Below, piece by piece: positions 1 through 9,140 of a DNA stretch of 64,000 nt (positions within the stretch are counted from its first letter, which is position 1; the number at the start of each line of letters is the position of its first letter). The notes under the pieces were generated by a model. That model saw only the letters and a list, made by a program, of their open reading frames with translations, searched no databases and had not been told where the DNA came from. The stretch is from Candidatus Roseilinea sp. (GTDB lineage: Bacteria; Chloroflexota; Anaerolineae; J036; Brachytrichaceae): assembly GCA_026003755.1 (NCBI GenBank), contig BPHV01000004.1, positions 186,001 through 250,000 on the forward strand. The letters are read 5' to 3'. The translations under genes were made by a program, and so were the position numbers.

Positions 1-226
1 CGCGGGAGAGGCCGGCCAGCAGCCTCGTCATGTCCTCGAACCAGCGCTCGCGATAGCGCTGCGCGTTGATCAATCCGGCGCGCGCTGCCAGCACGCCCGG
101 CAAACGCGAATAAAAGAACAGGCGGTAGCGCCCACCGCGCCCATGCGTCTTGAGATACTCGCCTACGATGCGCCAGGTCTCCCCTGTCGTCAGCGTGCCT
201 TCCAGGTCCGATACCACAACACCCAT
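1..226 (-). CDS. HAD-superfamily hydrolase, N-terminal part only
   Basis: The first 75 residues of a HAD-family phosphohydrolase are visible; the rest lies beyond the window edge. The protein opens with MGVVVSDLEGTLTTGETW, which is HAD motif I (hydrophobic strand followed by D-x-E-G-T). The first Asp of that motif would be the nucleophile, and Glu replaces the usual second Asp, a variant seen in some phosphoserine phosphatase-like members. The ATG lies 2 nt after the stop codon of the upstream nnr gene, so the two are probably translationally coupled, and together with tkt they form a three-gene minus-strand run. Substrate cannot be inferred from this fragment. Confidence 0.7.
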   Translation of the reverse strand, partial: MGVVVSDLEGTLTTGETWRIVGEYLKTHGRGGRYRLFFYSRLPGVLAARAGLINAQRYRERWFEDMTRLLAGLSR

Positions 227-228
227 CT

Positions 229-1833
229 CTAATCCCCTTTCATGATGCGATGGCGCACTTCAGGCAGGATCGGGAGCAGGTCGCCGGCCAGCATGCCAGC
301 GTCGCCGTGCGCCTTGCGCCAACGCTCACCCGCTGCGCCATGCAAGTAAGCGCCGCACACCGCGGCATCGAACGGCGCCAAGCCCTGCGCCAGCAAACCG
401 GCGATGCAGCCGGCCAACACGTCGCCCGTCCCCGCCGTAGCCATGGCCGGGTTGGCAAACGGCAAGACGACGCCGCGGCAACCCGGCGCAGCGATCACGG
501 TGTATGCCCCCTTCAACACAAGGATGTGCCCCCAGACATCGGCATATTTCAGCGCGTTGCCGATCCGATCGGACTGAATCGCGTCAACCGTTGCCCCGGC
601 CAGGCGCGCCATCTCGCCGGCATGCGGCGTGAGGACGGCCGGCGCCGGCAGGCGCGCCGGCCAATCGGGCAGCCGCGCCAGCAGATTGAGGGCATCGGCG
701 TCGCACACCCACCCTTTCAATTCGACGGGGCGCGACGCCAGCGCGTCGAGCAGATCGGCGACGAACGCCGCCGTCTCCGGCGCCTGCCCAATGCCCGGCC
801 CGAGCGCCACCGCTGCGCCGCCTTTGACCGCAGCGAGCCATGCGACGAGATGAGGCAACGCCGCCGGCGTATGCCGATCGTGCGTTTCGGGCAACGAGAT
901 GAAAGTCGCTTCGCTGCACGCGGCAGCCAGGCTCGGCTTGATCGCTTCTGGCACGGCCAGCGCGACCAGCCCCGCGCCGGCGCGGTAGGCGGCGCGCGCG
1001 GTCAACCCCGGCGCGCCGATGTAATCGCTGCAGCCGCCGATGACGGCCACGCGCCCAAATGTGCCTTTGTTAGCGTCGGGGCGCCGCACGGGCAACAGCG
1101 CGCGGATGAGCGCGTCATCGGCGAGTTGAAGATGGGGAATCGGAGGTTGAAGGTTGCTCGTCAACCTCCAATCGCGCACCCCCAATTGCTCGATGCCAAT
1201 CGGCGCAACTTCCAACTCGCCGCATGCGCCTGCTGCCGGGAAGCAATAGTGCCCGCGCTTCGGCGCGTGAAAGGTGATCGTGAGATCAACGGGCACGGTC
1301 GCCGGGTCCAGCGCGCCGGTATCGTAGTTCATACCGGTCGGCCCGTCGAGCGCAATCATCAGCGGACGCGGGCGCCGCGCATCCACCGCGCGCAACACCT
1401 CCCGCAGGGCGCCGTCAATCGGCCGCGAGACGCCGGTGCCGAGCAGAGCATCTACGACGACGTCGGCCTGCGCGATCATCTGGCGCAGCGCGCGCAAGCC
1501 GACGTCGTTCTGCGCGTCGGCGATGAAGAGCCCCTGCGCGCGCGCAGCGGCATAAACCGGATCGTCATCGTCGCGCGGCCTGAGCAGGTAACACTGCACA
1601 GTCACGCCGGCTTTCGCCAGCGCCGTCGCGCACACCAGGCCATCGCCGCCGTTGTTGCCCGGACCAACCAGCACCAGCGCACGGGGCTGGGCCGTTTGCA
1701 GCGCACTCAGACGGCGCAAGATCAGCGCCGCTGCGCCGTGGCCGGCGTTCTGCATCATCTGCGCATAGCGCAACCCATGCGCATCGGCGATGCGCTCAAC
1801 CTCGCGCATCTCCGCGACCGAGAGGATCTCCAT
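229..1833 (-). CDS. nnr: Bifunctional NAD(P)H-hydrate repair enzyme (epimerase + ADP-dependent dehydratase)
   Basis: This repairs hydrated NAD(P)H: the N-terminal YjeF_N domain epimerises the hydrate and the C-terminal YjeF_C/ribokinase-like domain dehydrates it with ADP. At 534 residues it has the usual fused length. The N-terminal domain shows VGPGNNGGDGLV (about residues 56-67) and a LDGPTGMNYDTG segment. The C-terminal domain shows LTPHAGEMARL and the nucleotide-binding ATAGTGDVLAGCIAG. The linker between the domains (roughly residues 218-240) contains an inserted hairpin-forming stretch (positions 1142-1169), translated in frame. It lies 52 nt downstream of tkt and directly upstream of the HAD gene. 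Function is well supported by motifs in both halves. Confidence 0.93.
   Translation of the reverse strand: MEILSVAEMREVERIADAHGLRYAQMMQNAGHGAAALILRRLSALQTAQPRALVLVGPGNNGGDGLVCATALAKAGVTVQCYLLRPRDDDDPVYAAARAQGLFIADAQNDVGLRALRQMIAQADVVVDALLGTGVSRPIDGALREVLRAVDARRPRPLMIALDGPTGMNYDTGALDPATVPVDLTITFHAPKRGHYCFPAAGACGELEVAPIGIEQLGVRDWRLTSNLQPPIPHLQLADDALIRALLPVRRPDANKGTFGRVAVIGGCSDYIGAPGLTARAAYRAGAGLVALAVPEAIKPSLAAACSEATFISLPETHDRHTPAALPHLVAWLAAVKGGAAVALGPGIGQAPETAAFVADLLDALASRPVELKGWVCDADALNLLARLPDWPARLPAPAVLTPHAGEMARLAGATVDAIQSDRIGNALKYADVWGHILVLKGAYTVIAAPGCRGVVLPFANPAMATAGTGDVLAGCIAGLLAQGLAPFDAAVCGAYLHGAAGERWRKAHGDAGMLAGDLLPILPEVRHRIMKGD
1142..1169. repeat. Inverted repeat inside the nnr domain linker
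   Basis: GGAGGTTGA (1142-1150) and TCAACCTCC (1161-1169) are perfect 9-bp inverted arms around a 10-nt loop. The element lies in frame within the linker between the two Nnr domains, where an insertion would be tolerated. It resembles intergenic repeat sequence captured into a coding region. Confidence 0.6.
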
Positions 1834-1885
1834 ACCCGGAGGGCCTACATATCCCTTCCCCGCCCTTCCCTCGGGCGCAGGCGCG

Positions 1886-3874
1886 TCAGCTCAACAGTTT
1901 CATGGCTTCTTCCACAACGCGCTCAACGGTGAAGCCAAGCCGGCTGTAGACATCTTTGAAAGGCGCTGACGCACCGAAGCGATTGTCGAGCGCGACAAAA
2001 CGCACGATTGGGCCGGTATAGCGCTCCCACCCCTGCGACACACCCGCTTCGACTACGACCTTCGGCAAATCGAAGGGCAACACCGACTGGCGATAGGCGT
2101 CGTCCTGGCGGTCAAACAGCTCCCAGGAGGGGAAGGACACCGCGCGCGCGCGCACGCCCCGCTCGGCCAGCGCCTTCGCGGCGTCGAGCGCCAGGCTCAC
2201 CTCGGACCCGCTGGCCACCAGCGCGATTTGCGGATCGGCTACGTCATGCACGACGTATGCGCCGCGCTCGAAACCGGGTCGCTTCGGCAGGATCGGCACG
2301 GCTTGACGGGTGAGCAGCAAGGCCACTGGCCCATGCTTCCATTCGATGGCCACCTTCCACGCAGCGACCGTCTCGTTGGCGTCGGCAGGGCGCAAGGTGA
2401 GCAAGTTCGGCATGGCGCGCAGGCTGGCCAGTTGCTCAATCGGCTGATGCGTCGGCCCATCCTCGCCCAGGCCGATGCTGTCGTGCGTGAAGACGAAGAT
2501 CACGTGTGCGTGACTCAACGCCGCCAGGCGGATGGCCGGGCGCATGAAGTCGCTGAAGCAGAAGAACGTGCCGCCGTAGGGGATGATCGCGCCGTGCAGC
2601 GCCATGCCGTTCATGATGCCGGCCATAGCATGCTCGCGCACGCCGTAGTGAATGTAACGGCCGCTGAAGTCGCCTCTCCGCAGAGGCGCCGCGTCTTTGG
2701 GCAGGGTGTTGTTCGACGGCGTCAGGTCGGCCGAGCCGCCGAGCAAGGTCGGCAGCTTGCCGATGATCGCGTTGATCACCGCGCCGCTGGCCGCGCGCGT
2801 CGCCATCGGTTTAGCCGAGGGATCGAAGTCCGGCATAGCCTCGGCCCAGCCATCGGGCAGCCGGCCGGCCATCGCCTCCTCTAATTCACGGGCGCAGTCG
2901 GGATGGGCGCGGCGATAGGCCTCAAACGTCGCCTGCCATTCAGCCTCGGCCTGTGCGGCGCGTTCGCCGATCGCGCGCCACGCTCGCAGCAGATCGTCGG
3001 GGATGTGGAACGTCTTGTCGGGATCGGCGCCATAGGCCAGCTTAGCTGCCCGCACCTCTTCCCAGCCCGGGGCGTCGCTGTGCGCCTCGCGCGTGCCCTG
3101 GCGATGCGGCATGCCTTTGCCGATGATGCTCTTGCACGAGATCAGCGTCGGCCTGTCGGTCACTGCCCGCGCCTCATGAATGGCGGCTTCGACCTCTGCC
3201 ATATTGTGTGCGTCAATGGTGATGGTGTGCCAGCCGTAAGCCTCGAACCGCTTCGGCACGTCATCGCTGTAGGTCAGCGCGGTCGGGCCGTCAATGGTGA
3301 TGGCGTTGTCGTCGTAGAACCAGATCAGCTTGCCCAGGCCAAGATGGCCCGCCAGCGAGGCCGCCTCATGGCTCACACCCTCCATCAGGTCGCCATCGCT
3401 GACAATGGCATAGGTGTAATGATCGATGACGTTGAACCCATCGCGGTTGTACTTCGCCGCCAGCCATGCCTCGGCCAGCGCCATGCCAACGCTGTTGGCC
3501 GTGCCACTCCCGAGTGGGCCGGTGGTCACTTCGATGCCCGGCGTCAGATGATTCTCCGGGTGACCGGGCGTGATGCTGCCATACTGTCGGAAGCGCTTGA
3601 TCTCGTCTAGCGTCATCGCCTCATAGCCCGTCAAGTGCAAGATGGCGTAGGGCAGCATGGAACCGTGGCCGGCGGAGACGATGAAGCGGTCGCGGTTGAA
3701 CCATTTCGGATTGCGCGGATTGAAGCGCATAAATTTGGCGTACAGCACGTAGGCCACGTCGGCCATGCCCAACGGCATGCCGGGATGGCCGGAATTCGCC
3801 GTCTGTACGGCATCAAGCGTCAGCGTGCGGATCACGTTGGCGCAGGCTTGATCAAAGGATGTGTAATTGCTCAT
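1886..3874 (-). CDS. tkt: Transketolase
   Basis: Thiamine-diphosphate enzyme of the pentose phosphate/Calvin pathways that transfers two-carbon ketol units between sugar phosphates. The 662-residue length matches the family. Visible motifs are the N-terminal [31 protein letters not shown], the [14 protein letters not shown] segment, the TPP-binding motif beginning VSDGDLMEG and ending near DDNAITIDG, and the pyrimidine-domain [19 protein letters not shown] containing the catalytic Glu. It leads a minus-strand run followed by nnr (52 nt) and a HAD hydrolase. A TATAAT box lies about 60 nt upstream. A class II fructose-bisphosphatase elsewhere in the window could act in the same sugar-phosphate pathway. 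Confidence 0.97.
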   Translation of the reverse strand: MSNYTSFDQACANVIRTLTLDAVQTANSGHPGMPLGMADVAYVLYAKFMRFNPRNPKWFNRDRFIVSAGHGSMLPYAILHLTGYEAMTLDEIKRFRQYGSITPGHPENHLTPGIEVTTGPLGSGTANSVGMALAEAWLAAKYNRDGFNVIDHYTYAIVSDGDLMEGVSHEAASLAGHLGLGKLIWFYDDNAITIDGPTALTYSDDVPKRFEAYGWHTITIDAHNMAEVEAAIHEARAVTDRPTLISCKSIIGKGMPHRQGTREAHSDAPGWEEVRAAKLAYGADPDKTFHIPDDLLRAWRAIGERAAQAEAEWQATFEAYRRAHPDCARELEEAMAGRLPDGWAEAMPDFDPSAKPMATRAASGAVINAIIGKLPTLLGGSADLTPSNNTLPKDAAPLRRGDFSGRYIHYGVREHAMAGIMNGMALHGAIIPYGGTFFCFSDFMRPAIRLAALSHAHVIFVFTHDSIGLGEDGPTHQPIEQLASLRAMPNLLTLRPADANETVAAWKVAIEWKHGPVALLLTRQAVPILPKRPGFERGAYVVHDVADPQIALVASGSEVSLALDAAKALAERGVRARAVSFPSWELFDRQDDAYRQSVLPFDLPKVVVEAGVSQGWERYTGPIVRFVALDNRFGASAPFKDVYSRLGFTVERVVEEAMKLLS

Positions 3875-3932
3875 AGGGTGGTTCTAGTTCGTGGATCTCG
3901 TGGGTGTGCTGGTGCGATGTTCAAGCGACGAG

Positions 3933-3938
3933 ATTATA
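3933..3938 (-). promoter_or_regulatory. Candidate -10 box for tkt
   Basis: A perfect TATAAT on the minus strand, about 60 nt upstream of the tkt start. No good -35 hexamer is visible at 16-18 nt, so only the -10 is proposed. Confidence 0.35.
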
Positions 3939-4091
3939 GCCAGCGCACATCGCGCAAACGCGAAGACGACGGCCAACTCATGCCGGCGAAGGTATGCGGG
4001 CGTCGGAGGGCCAGGCCCATGCCTATAATTCAGCATGTTCCGATATCACACCAGAAGCCTATCCGGCGATGCCCGTAGGGCAGGCAGAGCA

Positions 4092-5456
4092 ATGCCTTCA
4101 CCTACCCAAATGCTGCGCCTTTCGGATAGACCCAAGCACGCCGTAAACTGGGGGCAAGGAGAGCACGCTTGTCGGGTTCATCACCCTCTGGCGAAGCGCT
4201 TTACGCGCAGGCCGTCCGCACCGATCACAGTCGCCTTGGCCGTTTGCGTGCTCGTCCTTTACACAACGCTGCCCCGCGCTACCGCAGCGCTCGGCCATGT
4301 GGACGCATCGCCCTTGGCCATCCCGCCCAATTCGCCGAGTGTAAGCATTGATTTCGAGGTGGTGGCGAGCGGCTTAGCCCAGCCGGTGTTCGTCACCCAT
4401 GCTGGCGACGCGCGCCTGTTCGTCGTCCAGCAAAACGGCATCATCAAGATCATCAAGAACGGCACCGTGCTCAGCACACCTTTCTTGAACCTGACGACGC
4501 TGGTGCAGTGCTGTGGCGAGGAAGGGTTGCTCGGTTTGGCTTTTGAGCCGAGCTACGCAACGACCGGCCGCTTTTACGTGTACTACACCAACAAATCGGG
4601 CGACCAGGTGATTGCGCGTTATCAGGTCTCCAGCAACCCGGATGTTGCCAATCCCGGCAGCGGACAAATTTTGCTGACCATTCCCCATCCCAACTATGGC
4701 AACCACAATGGGGGCTGGTTGGGCTTCGGTCCAGACAACAACCTATATGTCACCACCGGTGACGGCGGAGGGGGCGGCGATCCATTCTGCGCAGCGCAAG
4801 ACCCTGCCGACCTGCGCGGCAAAATCCTGCGCCTAAACGTCGTTGGTCAAGTGACCTACACCATCCCCGCCGGCAATGTCTTTACGACGACGCAGCGGCC
4901 GGAGGTGTGGGCGATTGGGTTGCGCAACCCGTGGCGCAATTCGTTCGACCGGCAAACCGGCGACCTCTACATCACCGACGTCGGGCAATATGCGCGCGAA
5001 GAGGTCAACTTTGCGCCGGCCAACTCGCCTGCCGGCCTGAACTTCGGCTGGAGTCAGTACGAGGGGAGCATCCCCTACAGCGACGGGACGAGCAACGCCG
5101 GGCCGTTCGACTGTCCACCCAGCGGCATTACGCCCACCATGCCAATCACGGACTATGGTCGCAGCCTGGGCGGCTCAATCATCGGCGGCTACGTGTATCG
5201 CGGTCAACGCTTTCCCTGGCTGGACGGCGTCTACTTCTACGCCGACTTCATCTCCGGCAAACTGTTCGCCGCGTGGAAGTCATCGCCCGGCGCGACGTTC
5301 ACCACAGCGTTCATCCGCGACACCGGCTACACCGTAGCTTCGTTCGGCGAAGATGTGAACGGCGAACTCTACCTGGTGAGCTACAGCGGCGCGATCTACA
5401 AGCTCCGTTCCGCATTCTGGGACAAGTCGGTCTACATGCCCCGCGTGTTGCGCTGA
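4092..5456 (+). CDS. Secreted PQQ-dependent glucose/sorbosone dehydrogenase family protein
   Basis: Six-bladed beta-propeller oxidoreductase of the soluble aldose dehydrogenase (GSDH) family, expected to act outside the membrane with PQQ. Visible segments are FVVQQNGIIKII, EEGLLGLAFEP, HPNYGNHNGG with the likely catalytic His, TTGDGGGGGDP, LRGKILRLN, EVWAIGLRNPWRNSFD and LNFGWSQYEGS. A hydrophobic signal segment (ITVALAVCVLVLY) precedes the propeller. The C-terminus is DKSVYMPRVLR, a tail shared with two other secreted proteins in this window. The start is uncertain: ATG 4092 gives a very long n-region. A Shine-Dalgarno AAGGAG (4156-4161) precedes TTG 4169, which is out of frame unless one G of 4174-4176 is spurious; that repair would give a compact signal peptide. 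Confidence 0.85.
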   Translation: MPSPTQMLRLSDRPKHAVNWGQGEHACRVHHPLAKRFTRRPSAPITVALAVCVLVLYTTLPRATAALGHVDASPLAIPPNSPSVSIDFEVVASGLAQPVFVTHAGDARLFVVQQNGIIKIIKNGTVLSTPFLNLTTLVQCCGEEGLLGLAFEPSYATTGRFYVYYTNKSGDQVIARYQVSSNPDVANPGSGQILLTIPHPNYGNHNGGWLGFGPDNNLYVTTGDGGGGGDPFCAAQDPADLRGKILRLNVVGQVTYTIPAGNVFTTTQRPEVWAIGLRNPWRNSFDRQTGDLYITDVGQYAREEVNFAPANSPAGLNFGWSQYEGSIPYSDGTSNAGPFDCPPSGITPTMPITDYGRSLGGSIIGGYVYRGQRFPWLDGVYFYADFISGKLFAAWKSSPGATFTTAFIRDTGYTVASFGEDVNGELYLVSYSGAIYKLRSAFWDKSVYMPRVLR

Positions 5457-5468
5457 TGGGGATGCGCA

Positions 5469-6815
5469 TCACGGTGCTTGCTTGCCGGCATGTCCCGGGT
5501 CGGCAATGCGGCGCAGGCGCAGCCGGGCCACGCGCAGCTTGTCCATCTCCTCTACGGAGAGCGCCACGCCTTGCGACTTGAGTTCGACGGAGTCGCCCAC
5601 TACGGGGATGCGGCCGAGCTGACCCATCACAAAGCCGCCGATCGTGTCGTAGTTGGGATCTTCCAGTTTCAACCCAAAAGCATCGTTCACGTCGCCGATC
5701 GTCATCAGGCCGTTGATCAGCACGCTGCCATCGCCGGCGGGTTGAATGTCCAGCAACGCAGGCGCGACGGCATCCCCAATCTCGCCGATGATGCGCGCGA
5801 CCAGGTCGCTGAGCGTGACCAAGCCGGCCGTGCCGCCGTACTCATCCAAGACGACGGCCATATATTCGTGCCGAGCGCGGAACTGTTGCAGCAGTTCGTC
5901 GGCGCGCTGCGTATCGGGCACAAAGAACGGCTCGCGCATGAGCTGGCGGACGGAAGGCATGCGCGTGGGCGACAGCAGCGCGCGCAACAGGTCTTTGATG
6001 TGCAAGACCCCGACGATGTGATCGAGCGATTCTTCGTACACCGGCAGACGGCTGTAGGCATGGGTGGAGAAGAGGTGGCCGACCTCTTGCAGCGACGCCT
6101 CGACGTTGACGCAGATCATCTCGGTGCGCGGGATCATCACCTCACGCACGGTCGTGTCGCCAAACGTGAACACCTTGCTGAGCATCTCGCCCCGCTCAGA
6201 CTCGATCGCGCCGCCACGCTCGCTCGCTTCGATGAGCATGCGCAGCTCCTCGAGCGTGTGCAGCCTTTCGGCCTCGGCGTCGGGCCGGAAACCCAACGCG
6301 CGCAATACCCCGCGCGACGATCCCTTGAGCAGCCAGACGAAGGGGCGAAAGAGCGTCGCCAGCGTATTCATCGGTGGGACGACGATAAGTGCGACGCGCT
6401 CCGCCGCGCGCAGCGTGATCGAGCGTGGTACGAGTTCGGCCAGCACAATTTGAAAGTATGAGGCAATCAACAAGCCGCCGACCGCGCCCAGGAAGGCCGC
6501 CGCGCCGCGCATAAACGGGACGGCCATCCCCAAGCCGGCAAAAAAGCCGCCTAACATGCGGCTAAACGCCGGCTCGCTCAACGCGCCGACGGCCAGCGAG
6601 GTGATCGTCACACCCACCTGCGTTGCGGCAAAGAATTGGTCCGGATCCTGCATCACGCTTAGCACCAGCTTCGCCTGGGCGTGCCCTTTATCCGCCCACT
6701 CGGCGATGCGCGTCTTGCGCGAGACTGCCACACTGTATTCCGCAAAGACGAAGAAGGCGTTGACCAGGATCAGCACGAACAGGCTGACAACGCCGAGGAC
6801 GATACTCGCATCCAT
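5469..6815 (-). CDS. CNNM/CBS/CorC-domain membrane protein (hemolysin C-like transporter family)
   Basis: 448-residue integral membrane protein of the CorC/HlyC-TlyC group, associated with Mg/Co efflux or membrane homeostasis. The N-terminal CNNM (DUF21) domain has about four membrane segments, starting with SLFVLILVNAFFVFAEYSVA. It is followed by a CBS pair (about residues 205-335, with EVMIPRTEM and a SRLPVYEES core) and a C-terminal CorC_HlyC domain (INGLMTIGDVNDAFGL to about residue 440). It is convergent with the sugar dehydrogenase gene and divergent from the gene at 6903. The substrate cannot be read from sequence. Confidence 0.9.
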   Translation of the reverse strand: MDASIVLGVVSLFVLILVNAFFVFAEYSVAVSRKTRIAEWADKGHAQAKLVLSVMQDPDQFFAATQVGVTITSLAVGALSEPAFSRMLGGFFAGLGMAVPFMRGAAAFLGAVGGLLIASYFQIVLAELVPRSITLRAAERVALIVVPPMNTLATLFRPFVWLLKGSSRGVLRALGFRPDAEAERLHTLEELRMLIEASERGGAIESERGEMLSKVFTFGDTTVREVMIPRTEMICVNVEASLQEVGHLFSTHAYSRLPVYEESLDHIVGVLHIKDLLRALLSPTRMPSVRQLMREPFFVPDTQRADELLQQFRARHEYMAVVLDEYGGTAGLVTLSDLVARIIGEIGDAVAPALLDIQPAGDGSVLINGLMTIGDVNDAFGLKLEDPNYDTIGGFVMGQLGRIPVVGDSVELKSQGVALSVEEMDKLRVARLRLRRIADPGHAGKQAP

Positions 6816-6902
6816 CTATAATGCACGCTGCCCGCGCGCATATTGTAGCTTTCATCGCGCGTGGCTCGACCGCGGCGTTCGCCGTCTTGCGCACGACATC
6901 CC

Positions 6903-7565
6903 ATGCTCAGCGCCAATCGCAAAGGCATTTACCAGGCGTTCGCGCCATCCGGTGATGTGATCGCGGATGAGCGATGGCAGGCCATCCGCCTGCCCGATGG
7001 CTCAATCCAAATAGACAACGAAACTGCGCGCGTCGCACCGTTTGACGAGCCGCGCAGCGATTCGATGACCATCCTGCTCGACTCGCAACTCCGACTGATC
7101 ACGTTCACGATTCATGGGCTGTTCGGCACACGCGAGAGTCGCATCTGCGTGCTCGGCGAGCGGCGCGACCAGGCGACGATCTGCTGGCGGCACAAAGCCG
7201 AAATCCACGAGAAACGGATCGCCTGGCGAGAAGATATCGAGATCGTCTGGACGACGCCGCTGTGCGTCATGGTCGGCGTTTGGCGTGGCCGGCTGCAACC
7301 GGGCGAGTCGCGAACGTGTGACGCCTTCCTACTCGACGCGGTGACGTTCAAACCGGCCGCCGCCCGACAGACCTACCGCCGTCGGCCGGACGTAGACTAC
7401 GTGACCCGCTTCGGGACGATGACCCTGCAACATTACGAGCTCACCACCGAACGGGAGGGGCAAACGAACCACGCCGCGCAGTTCTGGTGCGATGGCGACG
7501 GCGTGATCTACGACTTCATCGCTGCCGATCGCTCCCGCTTCCAGTTGACGGCGATAAACGTATGA
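6903..7565 (+). CDS. Conserved hypothetical protein, lipocalin-like beta-rich, similar in layout to the gene at 9141
   Basis: 220-residue soluble protein without signal peptide or membrane segment; I do not recognise a named family. It begins GIYQAFAPSGDVIADERW, followed by alternating beta-strand-like stretches and an FWCDGDGVIYDF segment near the C-terminus. This order (Y-x-x-x near the N-terminus, V-x-x-E-x-W, repeated strands, closing aromatic-Asp-Gly strand) resembles the protein encoded at 9141-9932, suggesting distant paralogy. The start ATG 6903 is the first Met of the conserved-looking region. The gene is followed 81 nt later by nuoN. Confidence 0.6.
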   Translation: MLSANRKGIYQAFAPSGDVIADERWQAIRLPDGSIQIDNETARVAPFDEPRSDSMTILLDSQLRLITFTIHGLFGTRESRICVLGERRDQATICWRHKAEIHEKRIAWREDIEIVWTTPLCVMVGVWRGRLQPGESRTCDAFLLDAVTFKPAAARQTYRRRPDVDYVTRFGTMTLQHYELTTEREGQTNHAAQFWCDGDGVIYDFIAADRSRFQLTAINV

Positions 7566-7646
7566 CGATGTCGCGCTCGCGAGCCGATCGCGCGCACGCT
7601 GCCTGGTTGGCGAAGCGGCTACAATTCACCGGATTAAAACTACGCC

Positions 7647-9104
7647 ATGCCTGCTAACGATTTGATCGCAGTCCTTCCCTTCCTCATCGTCGCCGTGGGC
7701 GGCATCGCGCTGCTGTTGATAGACCTGGCGCTGCCGGCCGAGCAGAAATCCGTGACGGCCTGGCTATCCGCCGGCACACTGGTCGTCGCCGGCCTGGCTG
7801 CGCTGCTCCTGATGGGCGTTGCACCGTTCAACGCGTTTCAAGACATGGTGCGGGCCGACGGCTACGCGTTCTTCCTAGACGCGCTGATCGCGGCGATCGG
7901 CTTCCTGGCGGTGCTGATGGCGCTTCGCTACAACGAAGCGCGCGGCATCATGCGCGGCGAGTTCTATGCGCTGATGTTGTTTTCCATCGGCGGCATGATG
8001 CTGATGGGCCACGCCGTGAACCTGCTGATGGTATTTGTGGCGGTCGAGCTGCTCTCGATCCCGCTCTACGTCTTGTGCGGCATCGCCCGGCCGCGCTTGG
8101 AGAGCGAGGAGTCGGCGATGAAATACTTCCTGATGGGCGCGTTTGCTTCGGGATTCCTGGTGTACGGCATCGCGCTGGTGTATGGCGCCGCCGGCACAAC
8201 ATCGCTGCCGGCCTTATCAGCCATCCTCAGCGCAGGGGGCGCGCGCGCCGCCTACGATCCGGCGCTGCTCTTCGCCGGAGCCGCGCTCATCCTGGTCGGA
8301 CTAGGGTTCAAGGTCGCTGCCGCGCCGTTCCACATGTGGACGCCCGACGTCTACGAGGGCGCGCCGACGACTGTGACCGCGTTCATGGCCACGGCCACCA
8401 AGGCCGCCGGCTTCGCGGCCGTGCTGCGCGTATTCATGTTCGGCTTTCAGCCGTTGCTGCCGGAGTGGCAACCGATTGTCGCCCTGATCGCGGCGCTGAC
8501 CATGATCGTGGGCAACGTTGCTGCGCTGGCACAAAACAACGTCAAGCGGATGTTGGCCTACTCCAGCATTGCCCACGCCGGCTACGCGCTGGCCGGCGTC
8601 GCAGCCGGAAGCGAGGCCGGCGCGGCCAGCGTGCTGTTCTACTTGGCCGCCTACGCGTTCACCACGCTGGCGGCGTTTGCCGTGATGACCGCGATCGGCA
8701 GCGGCGCGGAGGAGAACCAGACCTTCGACGCCTACGCCGGACTCGGCCGGAGCCGACCCGCGCTGGGCATCGGGATGGCCGTCGCGATGTTCTCGCTGAT
8801 CGGCATCCCGCCGACGGCCGGCTTCGTCGGCAAATACTTCCTGTTCGGCGCAGCGGTCGCAGCCGGGCTGACGTGGCTGGCTGTGATCGGCGTATTGACC
8901 AGCGTCGTGTCGTCATACTTCTACCTGCGGCTGGTCACGGCGATGTTCATGCGCGAGCCACCGGCTGAGGGCGAGCCGATCCCTCCCCATGCGCCGAGAT
9001 CGCTCGCAGCCGCCATCAGCGTGGCCGCAGTGTTCATCTTCGGCTTGTTGCCGGCCCCCTTGCTCGACATGATCACCGCCGGTGTGCAAAGCGCTATACC
9101 TTAA
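7647..9104 (+). CDS. nuoN: NADH-quinone oxidoreductase subunit N
   Basis: 485-residue polytopic membrane protein of the proton-pumping antiporter-like subunits of complex I (ND2/NuoN). It shows about 13-14 hydrophobic segments and the conserved middle region with KVAAAPFHMWTPDVYEGAPT, KAAGFAAVLRVF and NVKRMLAYSSIAHAGYALAGV, containing the TM7 and TM8 lysines. FSLIGIPPTAGFVGKYFLFGA marks the TM12 region. No other complex I subunit is adjacent, so it is separated from a nuo operon that must lie elsewhere if complex I is complete. It is flanked by two similar hypothetical genes and ends convergent with the second. Confidence 0.95.
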   Translation: MPANDLIAVLPFLIVAVGGIALLLIDLALPAEQKSVTAWLSAGTLVVAGLAALLLMGVAPFNAFQDMVRADGYAFFLDALIAAIGFLAVLMALRYNEARGIMRGEFYALMLFSIGGMMLMGHAVNLLMVFVAVELLSIPLYVLCGIARPRLESEESAMKYFLMGAFASGFLVYGIALVYGAAGTTSLPALSAILSAGGARAAYDPALLFAGAALILVGLGFKVAAAPFHMWTPDVYEGAPTTVTAFMATATKAAGFAAVLRVFMFGFQPLLPEWQPIVALIAALTMIVGNVAALAQNNVKRMLAYSSIAHAGYALAGVAAGSEAGAASVLFYLAAYAFTTLAAFAVMTAIGSGAEENQTFDAYAGLGRSRPALGIGMAVAMFSLIGIPPTAGFVGKYFLFGAAVAAGLTWLAVIGVLTSVVSSYFYLRLVTAMFMREPPAEGEPIPPHAPRSLAAAISVAAVFIFGLLPAPLLDMITAGVQSAIP

Positions 9105-9140
9105 TCTCAGGCGAGCATTCAATCGCCCAGTGAGCGAGGA

